Source: JBFJVZ01 sp041623895
GTDB lineage: Bacteria > Planctomycetota > Planctomycetia > Pirellulales > Pirellulaceae
DNA length: 9,481 nt
Direction: 5' to 3'
NCBI GenBank assembly: GCA_041623895.1
Contig: JBFJVZ010000318.1
Location: forward strand, 1-9,481
The notes beneath the pieces are model-generated. The model ran no database searches and was not told the DNA's origin. It saw nothing but the letters and a program-made list of their open reading frames with translations. Below, piece after piece: positions 1 through 5,231 of the stretch. The position numbers and the translations under genes are program-made. How positions within the stretch are numbered: position 1 is the stretch's first letter; each line of letters begins with the position of its first letter.

Positions 1-15
1 GGCGGCGTCGCCGCC
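1..15. repeat. Perfect GC-rich palindrome at the window edge
   Basis: GGCGGCG at 1-7 and CGCCGCC at 9-15 are exact reverse complements around a single T. With a one-base spacer this cannot fold as a normal RNA hairpin without opening inner pairs, and no T-run follows, so a rho-independent terminator is not supported. It may simply be GC-rich coding sequence at the end of an upstream gene, because frame 1 reads through it into a stop at 19-21. The left context is missing. Confidence 0.4.
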
Positions 16-57
16 GACTGATCGGCTGGTGGCAGACAAATTCTCGATTGGCTCCAC

Positions 58-102
58 CCCAGGCCTGCATTCGCTCGCGGAGCTCGCTCTGCTTAGCCTG
101 GG
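58..102. repeat. Inverted repeat with CCCAGGC/GCCTGGG arms
   Basis: CCCAGGC at 58-64 pairs perfectly with GCCTGGG at 96-102, enclosing 31 bases that contain two copies of TCGCTC (71-76 and 84-89) and a central GAGCTC. The element lies outside any convincing gene. From memory, palindromes framed by CCCAGG and CCTGGG and rich in GCTCGC are common between genes of Pirellulaceae, so this may be one copy of an interspersed repeat family. That recollection is not checked. It could also act as a transcript-end hairpin for an upstream gene, although no T-run follows. Confidence 0.45.
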
Positions 103-318
103 CTATGTAAATTGTCGCCCACTTCGGGGCTACTAAGCCGGACGCTCTCCTTGTCCTGGCGATTCAAACTGGCGCCGGGACAAGTCCTGGCTCGCGGCGA
201 ATGGTTTGTAGCGACTGACCCCGATTGTAACGTCATCACAACCTTGAGTCGCTTGCAGATGGTAGCTTTAGTGCTTGGACGGATGAACGTATTGGCCCGA
301 TGCCCAGAGGAGATCCCC

Positions 319-954
319 ATGCTTCGCATCTTTATTCTCAGTCTGCTCGCGTCCGCTCCGCTTCTACCAGCCGATCAACCGAGCCCTGCAAAGCTTGCCG
401 CCCCGGCGTCTTGGGGTGGGGAGACCATTCGCCTTCCGCCCGGATTCGCTCCCGACATGAAGCTGACAGGTCTGGAACACATTCGCTTTGCACCCGGAAT
501 GATGAACCCGGATTCAGATTCGTTCTTTTGCTATGCCTTTGTCTTTCAGCTTCAGCCGCAGCCTGCTCTGACCGATGCCGTCGTCAAAGATGAGTTCTTG
601 AAATACTATCGTGGTTTGTGCAAAGCCGTGTTGAAGGGGCAGCCCCCGGAAGTCGATATGTCAACATTCACACTCAAATTGGAGCGGGTGAAATCCGACG
701 CCAAGCCTTCAGCCGACGATGAACAGGATGCCGCTTCGCCCATCCGCTACACCAGTACTTTGGATTGGGTCGAGCCGTTTGCCACCAAGCAGCGTCAGAA
801 GCTGAATCTGGAGATTTGGACATGGACCCAGGGCCGGGACAACTACATCTTTGCCTGCGTCTCACCTCAGCCGCCGGATAAGGCGATCTGGAAGCAGCTG
901 CGGGCAATACGCCAGGACTATCTGAAGAGACAACTCAACGCTCCGCCGAATTGA
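319..954 (+). CDS. Small exported protein of unknown function
   Basis: The product is 211 residues and I do not recognise its function. The frame stays open upstream to an ATG at 112, but I chose the ATG at 319. An AGGAG box sits six bases before it, and translation from there begins with a short hydrophobic signal peptide (MLRIFILSLLASAPLL), whereas the 69 extra upstream residues look non-coding. After the signal peptide comes a segment with the motifs SWGGETI and LPPGFAP, then LEHIRFAPGMM and a hydrophobic FFCYAFVFQL stretch, then a YYRGLCKAV helix. An acidic, probably flexible linker follows near residues 132-144 (KPSADDEQDAASP). The C-terminal part (TSTLDWVEPF, LNLEIWTWTQ, YIFACVSPQ) looks like alternating beta strands ending in a basic helix. 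No membrane anchor follows the signal, so the protein is probably periplasmic or secreted. The next gene starts 104 bases downstream, so co-transcription is uncertain. Confidence 0.75.
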   Translation: MLRIFILSLLASAPLLPADQPSPAKLAAPASWGGETIRLPPGFAPDMKLTGLEHIRFAPGMMNPDSDSFFCYAFVFQLQPQPALTDAVVKDEFLKYYRGLCKAVLKGQPPEVDMSTFTLKLERVKSDAKPSADDEQDAASPIRYTSTLDWVEPFATKQRQKLNLEIWTWTQGRDNYIFACVSPQPPDKAIWKQLRAIRQDYLKRQLNAPPN

Positions 955-1058
955 TATCCGCGCAACTCGCTGAAATCACAAACCGATGGTGGGATCGTGT
1001 ATCTTAATTCAGTTCAGAGACGTCCACCTGAAAATGTTGGCACAATGATGAAAGTCCT

Positions 1059-1826
1059 ATGAGCGGTAAACTTCTCAAAGAAAAACTCGCTGCGGGAAAA
1101 ACTGTCTACGCCACGATGTTCGCGCATGCGCTCGACCCTGCGATCGTCGATTCGCTGCCCGATGACGTGTTGGATTTTGTGATCGTGACACCGGAGCACA
1201 CCGCTTATGGTTTGGCGGAGTTTCTGCCGGTTCGGCACGCACTGAAGGCCAAGGGCATTCCCTGCATCGCTCGCACCCACGGACGCGATGAAGCCGATAT
1301 CGCAAAAGTCTGCGACACGTATGACGGCGTGGTCGTTCCCTATGTCGAAGACTACGAGGAAGCCAAACGTCTGGCAGCCGCAGCGGTGTATCGTCCGCTG
1401 AAAGGCAAGCTGCTGGACCGAGTCCTGGCAACGGGGCAATGGCCCAGCCAGCAGACGCAGGATTACGTTGCTGAAAAAAACGCGGAAACTATTTTCATTC
1501 CGATGATCGAGTCGGTTCCGGCAGTGGAAAACTTGGACGCCATTTGCTCCATCCCGGGCGTGGATGCGCTGTTCGTGGGACCAGGCGACCTGTCCGCCAA
1601 CATGGGCATTCCCAAGCAGTACGATCATCCAGATCTGGTTGCGACGATCAAGAAAATTATCAAGACCGCGGACAAGCACGGCTTGGCGGCCGGCAGCTGG
1701 TTTGGCGAGCCCGCACAAGCGCTGCGAACCATCCGCGACGGCGCGCGGCTGGTCGTTTACGGCAGCGATGGGCTGTTGATGAAACAGGGGATGCAGCGAG
1801 TCTTCGGCGAACTGAAGCAGGGATAA
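1059..1826 (+). CDS. HpcH/HpaI-family class II 2-oxo-acid aldolase
   Basis: The product is 255 residues, the normal size for this cytosolic family, which reversibly cleaves 4-hydroxy-2-oxo acids to pyruvate (or a related oxo acid) and an aldehyde using a divalent metal. Compared from memory with E. coli HpaI, the key residues appear at a constant offset of +2: catalytic His47, oxo-acid-binding Arg72, Asp86 of the His-Asp dyad, and metal ligands Glu151 (in PMIESVPAV) and Asp177 (in FVGPGDLSANMG). Two places differ. The usual Asp before the EH pair is Thr44 (VIVTPEH), and the usual YPPxGxRG loop is replaced by YRPLKGKLLD (residues 111-120). The substrate therefore probably differs from that of HpaI. 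The start lacks a clear Shine-Dalgarno box; a GA-rich stretch lies upstream. The gene ends 30 bases before a small membrane protein and transporter, so it may belong to that operon. The fold also resembles macrophomate synthase and ketopantoate hydroxymethyltransferase. Family call firm, substrate unknown. Confidence 0.9.
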   Translation: MSGKLLKEKLAAGKTVYATMFAHALDPAIVDSLPDDVLDFVIVTPEHTAYGLAEFLPVRHALKAKGIPCIARTHGRDEADIAKVCDTYDGVVVPYVEDYEEAKRLAAAAVYRPLKGKLLDRVLATGQWPSQQTQDYVAEKNAETIFIPMIESVPAVENLDAICSIPGVDALFVGPGDLSANMGIPKQYDHPDLVATIKKIIKTADKHGLAAGSWFGEPAQALRTIRDGARLVVYGSDGLLMKQGMQRVFGELKQG

Positions 1827-1856
1827 GATTCTAAAACGGCAACTCGGTTACTTCTG

Positions 1857-2114
1857 ATGAAACCAATCAAAGATGATGCGGTTCGCGAGGCGTGTTGGAT
1901 CGTCGTATCGTGGTGCGTGTTTGCCTTTTGGGTTTTGACGGCCTGCTACTGGTTGCCGCCGACGACGGTGGAATCTCCGCGGATGATTCTCGGCATGCCG
2001 ATGTGGATTGTGCTTGGCGTGGCCCTGCCTTGGTCGGTCGCCACCGCATTCACGATTTGGTTTTCGCTGGCCATGATGACCGACGATCCCGAAGCCGAGA
2101 CAAAAGATGACTGA
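1857..2114 (+). CDS. Small two-helix membrane protein, YhdT/DUF997-like
   Basis: The product is 85 residues with a short charged N-terminus (KPIKDDAVREACW), a first membrane helix at about 13-34, a Pro-rich turn with LGMPMW near residues 45-50, a second helix at about 49-72, and an acidic tail (DDPEAETKDD). This layout matches what I recall of E. coli YhdT (DUF997), the small protein encoded directly before the sodium/pantothenate symporter gene panF: an EAxW motif before helix 1, a short loop with a G-x-P-x-W motif before helix 2, and an acidic end. The context agrees, because the last 8 bases overlap the start of a PanF-like symporter. A role as an accessory subunit of that symporter is inferred. 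The ATG is preceded by TG (TGATGA) and lacks a clear ribosome binding site. DUF3311 small symporter partners are the main alternative assignment. Confidence 0.72.
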   Translation: MKPIKDDAVREACWIVVSWCVFAFWVLTACYWLPPTTVESPRMILGMPMWIVLGVALPWSVATAFTIWFSLAMMTDDPEAETKDD

Positions 2115-4068
2115 AACCTGGCTGCTTGCTGATTCACGTGGGATTGCTTCGCTGACCAGCTTTGCGATTTATACCGGGATGATCCTGGGCGTCGCCTGGC
2201 TTTCGCACAGCTATCTGAGCGGACGTCAATTTGCCAGCGAATATTACCTGGGCAGCCGCGGCTTTGGCCCGATCGCCTTCACGCTGACATTTGGTGCCAC
2301 GTCCGCATCCGCCGGTTCCTTCGCCGGCTTTCCCTCCTTGATTTACACACATGGATGGGTGCTGGGGCTGTGGATAGCTGGCTATGCAATGGTGCCGCTG
2401 ACCGCGATGGGGTTGCTGGGCCGGCGGCTGAACCGGATGTCACGTTCTTGCGGAGCCATCACGCTGCCCGATGTTCTGCGGGAGCGTTACGGATCGAAAG
2501 TCTCGCTGGTTGCGACGATGCTGATTGTTTTCCTGTTGTCGTTTTACCTGATCCCTCAATTCAAGATCGCGTCGCTGATCCTGGATCAATTGCTCGCCGA
2601 CGTGCCCGCGTTTGTCACCTTGACGACATCCGTCAATCGAGTTCCGGGGTTAGAAACCGCCGATGGCGCCTACTTGGTGTGTTTGTTGATCTTTGCTGTC
2701 TTGGTTGTGTTTTACACGACGGTCGGTGGCTTTCGTGCCGTGGTTTGGACCGATGTCGTGCAAGGGGTCGTGATGGTTGCCGGCGTCTTAGTACTGTTGG
2801 CGTTGACACTCAGTCAAGTCGGTGGGCTTGGCAATGCCACACGTAAACTGGCCGAAATGATGCCTCCCAAACTTGGCACCGTCCTGTTTGTGCGAGCATC
2901 GGGCGAGGGTTCGGTTGAGATTCCCAGGATGACCTGGTTCGCCATCGAAACCCCTGGCGAGCCGCTCCGCTTGCTGAGAACTAATTCCAACGCGAGTCTG
3001 GCTGCGGATACCCCCGAGTTTGTGGTCAAGGTCGTCGAGATCATGACGCCTGAAGAGATCGAATCGATCTGTTCTCAGTGGCCTGACGGGCGGCCACCGG
3101 CGCTGCCAACGGGTATCAGGATCGGCAGTCAATCGCTGCGGGAGTACGCCTACGGGGCGGGCAAGCGTGGCGTCTATGTAAACGTGCCAGGTCCCGTACC
3201 GCCTGCCGATTCAAGTAACGTCAAGCTCGCCGAACAGCAACTCGCAATGGCGGCTTTTGGTTTTCTACCGCTGGGCCTGGCTTTGTCGTTTTTCGCGCAT
3301 TGGCCTTTTTCGACGGCCGGCCAGCCGGGAAACATGGTGCGGCTGATGGCCTTCAATACGACCCGGACAATGCGTCGTTCGATCACGCTCTTGGCGATCT
3401 ATTTTGCCTTGATCTATTTTCCGCTGGTGATCATCTTTTGCTGCGCTCGGATCGTCGTCCCGGGGCTGGAACAGGAGCCTGACCGAATCATGCCGGCCAT
3501 GACGTTCGCGGTCTCGGAAGCAGCGAACGTACCGTGGCTGGCCGGGATTCTGGTCGCAGCGCCGTTCGCCGCAGCCATGTCGACCGTCGATAGTTTCATG
3601 CTGATGATCTCGTCGTCATTCGTGCGCGATATTTACCAGCATCACTTCAATCCGGCTGCTTCCGAGCGAACGATCAAACGGCTTAGCTACTGCTGCATGG
3701 TCGTCGTCGGCATCGTCGTCACGATCGCGGCGATTAACCCGCCGAAGTTTCTTCAATACTTCATCGTGTTCGCCGGCGGCGGCTTGTCGACGTCTTTTCT
3801 GGTTCCGATGATCATGACACTTTATTGGCGGCGATCGAATACACCGGGCGTTCTGGCCGCCATGCTTGGCGGGCTATTCGTCTATTTGTCGTTTTATTTA
3901 GTTGCCTTCATTCGAGTCAACGAACTGAAGCCGTTACCGTTGTTATGGTTGGACCAATTCGTCTGGGGAGTGATCGCAAGCGGTGTGATCGGAATCGTCG
4001 TGACCTTGTTAACGTCGCCCCCTGCGAAAGAGAAAGTGGACCAGTTCTTTCCCGCGATGGAATCGTAG
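2107..4068 (+). CDS. PanF-like sodium:solute symporter with enlarged periplasmic loop
   Basis: The product is 653 residues, a secondary transporter of the SSS family expected to import a carboxylate or similar solute with Na+. Family signatures include SEYYLGSRGFG (residues 44-54), TFGATSASAGSFAG in helix 2, TTVGGFRAVVWTDVVQG, GQPGNMVR after helix 7, and AAPFAAAMSTVDS (484-496). Ser492-Thr493 match the PutP Ser340/Thr341 pair known to bind Na+. Spacing and motifs resemble E. coli PanF most among the members I remember. PanF is about 480 residues. Most of the extra length is about 100 residues between helix 6 (ending near 240) and the helix starting near 379: a hydrophilic, helix-and-strand-like segment (about 256-376). 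By PutP topology this loop is periplasmic. The N-terminal ATG overlaps the small-subunit gene by 8 bases, which implies coupled translation. The substrate is not readable; pantothenate is a candidate only by resemblance. Confidence 0.9.
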   Translation: MTETWLLADSRGIASLTSFAIYTGMILGVAWLSHSYLSGRQFASEYYLGSRGFGPIAFTLTFGATSASAGSFAGFPSLIYTHGWVLGLWIAGYAMVPLTAMGLLGRRLNRMSRSCGAITLPDVLRERYGSKVSLVATMLIVFLLSFYLIPQFKIASLILDQLLADVPAFVTLTTSVNRVPGLETADGAYLVCLLIFAVLVVFYTTVGGFRAVVWTDVVQGVVMVAGVLVLLALTLSQVGGLGNATRKLAEMMPPKLGTVLFVRASGEGSVEIPRMTWFAIETPGEPLRLLRTNSNASLAADTPEFVVKVVEIMTPEEIESICSQWPDGRPPALPTGIRIGSQSLREYAYGAGKRGVYVNVPGPVPPADSSNVKLAEQQLAMAAFGFLPLGLALSFFAHWPFSTAGQPGNMVRLMAFNTTRTMRRSITLLAIYFALIYFPLVIIFCCARIVVPGLEQEPDRIMPAMTFAVSEAANVPWLAGILVAAPFAAAMSTVDSFMLMISSSFVRDIYQHHFNPAASERTIKRLSYCCMVVVGIVVTIAAINPPKFLQYFIVFAGGGLSTSFLVPMIMTLYWRRSNTPGVLAAMLGGLFVYLSFYLVAFIRVNELKPLPLLWLDQFVWGVIASGVIGIVVTLLTSPPAKEKVDQFFPAMES

Positions 4069-4113
4069 CAACTGGCGAGCTGGCAGCTTACGTATTTTTG
4101 ACTCTTTACATTG

Positions 4114-5025
4114 ATGAATCTTCAGTCACGAATCTTTAGTGGTAGCAGTGGCCCCAACTTGCTGATCAGCGGCGGCGTTCACGGCGACGAGTTCGAGCCG
4201 ATGGCGGCGATTCGCCGATTGATTCGAATGTTTGAAGATGATTCGGATCTGGCGGGCAACCTGTGCGGTAGTGTGCAACTGGTACCGGTGGTCAACGAAG
4301 CGGCATTTGCACGCGGACATCGCACCGCCGAAGACAAGCTGGACTTGGCACGATCATGTCCCGGGGATCCGCGGGGCTCGGTCACGCAGCGCACCGCTGC
4401 TTTATTGACTGATCTGATCCAAGCGTCCGATGCCTATATCGATCTGCACACCGGCGGAACCGAACTGGCGGTTCAACCCTTGAGCGGCTACCAGTTGGTA
4501 CCCGATATAGGAATCCTGGACACTCAGCGGCGGATGGCGCGCGCTTTCAACCTGCCTTTCATTTGGGGGACCTTTCCCAAGTCAGACGGACGGACTTTGT
4601 CGGTGGCGCGAACGGCGGACGTCCCGGCGATTTACGCGGAGTACTACGGTTCAGCGACGATCAGGCCCGCTGGCGTGGAGGCTTACGTGCAAGGATGCCT
4701 GAACGTGATGGGAGCGTTGGGCATGATCCAGCGCGATCAACCACCCAGTCGCGTCGAGCATGTTGTGGAAGACAATCGTCCCGATTCCGGCAACATGCAA
4801 GTTTGTAACCCGTCACCCATCACCGGTTTCTTCCAGTCCGCGGTCGAACTCGGCGCCGTGGTACAGAAAGGTCAGTTATTGGGAACGGTTTGCAGTCCTG
4901 TTGGTGACGACGTTCGTGAGATTTCAGCGGAGACAGACGGAATGGTGCTTGTGCTCCGCACTTTCCCGGGAGTCCGCGAAGGAGAAACATTAGGCGTCGT
5001 GGCGGAATTGAAATCAACGCTGTGA
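4114..5025 (+). CDS. Zinc deacylase, succinylglutamate desuccinylase/aspartoacylase family
   Basis: The protein is 303 residues from the ATG at 4114; a TTG one codon earlier is a possible alternative start. Counting from the ATG, the zinc site of the carboxypeptidase-like AstE/AspA family is clear: His23 and Glu26 in GGVHGDEFEP, and His112 in IDLHTGGTE. NEAAFARGHR (61-70) matches the conserved N-x-x-x-x-x-R substrate-carboxylate region, and Glu175 in IYAEYYG is the likely catalytic base. The C-terminal third (from about 228) forms a lipoyl-like small barrel typical of the family (VELGAVVQKGQLLGTV, ETDGMVLVLRTFPGVREGE). Such enzymes remove an acyl group from an N-acyl amino acid or cut a similar amide. 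DoeB-type N-acetyl-diaminobutyrate deacetylases are close in form, but the true substrate cannot be told. No ribosome binding site is evident. The gene lies 45 bases after the symporter, suggesting import followed by hydrolysis. Confidence 0.87.
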   Translation: MNLQSRIFSGSSGPNLLISGGVHGDEFEPMAAIRRLIRMFEDDSDLAGNLCGSVQLVPVVNEAAFARGHRTAEDKLDLARSCPGDPRGSVTQRTAALLTDLIQASDAYIDLHTGGTELAVQPLSGYQLVPDIGILDTQRRMARAFNLPFIWGTFPKSDGRTLSVARTADVPAIYAEYYGSATIRPAGVEAYVQGCLNVMGALGMIQRDQPPSRVEHVVEDNRPDSGNMQVCNPSPITGFFQSAVELGAVVQKGQLLGTVCSPVGDDVREISAETDGMVLVLRTFPGVREGETLGVVAELKSTL

Positions 5026-5231
5026 CGATCTTGCCGGCTCTGTTTGGAAAACAGTCAATCCTGCAACCACACGGAACCTCGTGTAACAACACGCATTTGA
5101 CATGCGATTACATGAATCGCGTCTGCTTTGCATTTCGTTTACCATGGGACGTTATCCAAATGCGGCGATGCGGTGCAGAGCTTGGGGCGAGACGATGGTG
5201 CACGCTGTGTTGGTGTAACGGTGAAGTCTTC
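5026..5231 (+). promoter_or_regulatory. Intergenic region with TTGACA box and short hairpins
   Basis: This gap separates the deacylase gene from the DUF1549/DUF1553 gene. CTGTTT (5040-5045) and AAACAG (5049-5054) form a 6-base AT-rich stem with a 3-base loop. No T-run follows, so it is a weak terminator at best. ACACG (5069-5073), CGTGT (5080-5084) and ACACG (5089-5093) could form two mutually exclusive 5-base stems. A perfect -35 hexamer TTGACA lies at 5097-5102, but no good -10 hexamer follows at 16-18 bases. A 6-base dyad occupies that spacer. I infer that transcription of the next operon may start here, with low certainty. Confidence 0.3.
5102..5122. promoter_or_regulatory. Operator-like dyad just after TTGACA
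   Basis: GCGATT (5104-5109) and AATCGC (5115-5120) are exact reverse complements separated by 5 bases. With one mismatch the match extends to ATGCGATT/AATCGCGT. The dyad directly abuts the TTGACA hexamer at 5097-5102 and would sit in a promoter spacer, a common place for repressor sites. The lack of a good -10 element weakens this, and a 6-base dyad can arise by chance. Confidence 0.28.

Larger units (their letters stand above)
1..318. other. Gene-poor left-edge region with several palindromes
   Basis: I see no convincing gene in these 318 bases. The first 21 bases read GGVAAD-stop in frame 1 and could be the last codons of an upstream gene, but a second + frame is also open from base 2 to the TAA at 134-136, so the upstream gene's end cannot be placed. 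The region holds a perfect GC-rich dyad at 1-15, a CCCAGGC/GCCTGGG inverted repeat at 58-102, and 7-base arms CTTGTCC/GGACAAG at 150-156 and 178-184. The octamer GTCCTGGC occurs twice (153-160 and 184-191). A weak sigma-70-like pair, TTGAGT (244-249) and TTTAGT (267-272) with 17 bases between, lies about 46 bases before the next gene. It is too poor to call as a promoter. An ATG at 112 in frame with the next gene is discussed there. Confidence 0.55.

Noticed and set aside
150..184. CTTGTCC/GGACAAG arms as a terminator
   Set aside because: The loop is 21 bases, the stem only 7 pairs, and no T-run follows.
112..318. ATG at 112 as the start of the first gene
   Set aside because: The ATG at 319 has an AGGAG box and a signal peptide. 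The 69 upstream residues look random and overlap a palindrome.
1036..1058. TTGGCAC before the aldolase gene as a sigma-54 promoter
   Set aside because: The TGGCAC half is present, but the required GC-containing -12 element at the right spacing is missing, and the site would lie almost on the start codon.
1045..1062. Tiny frame MMKVL-stop whose TGA overlaps the aldolase ATG (ATGA)
   Set aside because: A five-codon frame is easily produced by chance, and nothing suggests a leader peptide, though translational coupling cannot be excluded.
1014..1718. Open frame of 234 codons on the minus strand opposite the aldolase gene
   Set aside because: The sense strand encodes an aldolase with all catalytic residues. 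The antisense product has no recognisable motif, and such long shadows are usual in GC-rich genes.
5022..5231. GTG start at 5022 overlapping the deacylase stop (GTGA), adding 70 residues to the DUF1549/DUF1553 protein
   Set aside because: The extra residues resemble no domain and would bury the clear signal peptide that begins at the ATG at 5232.
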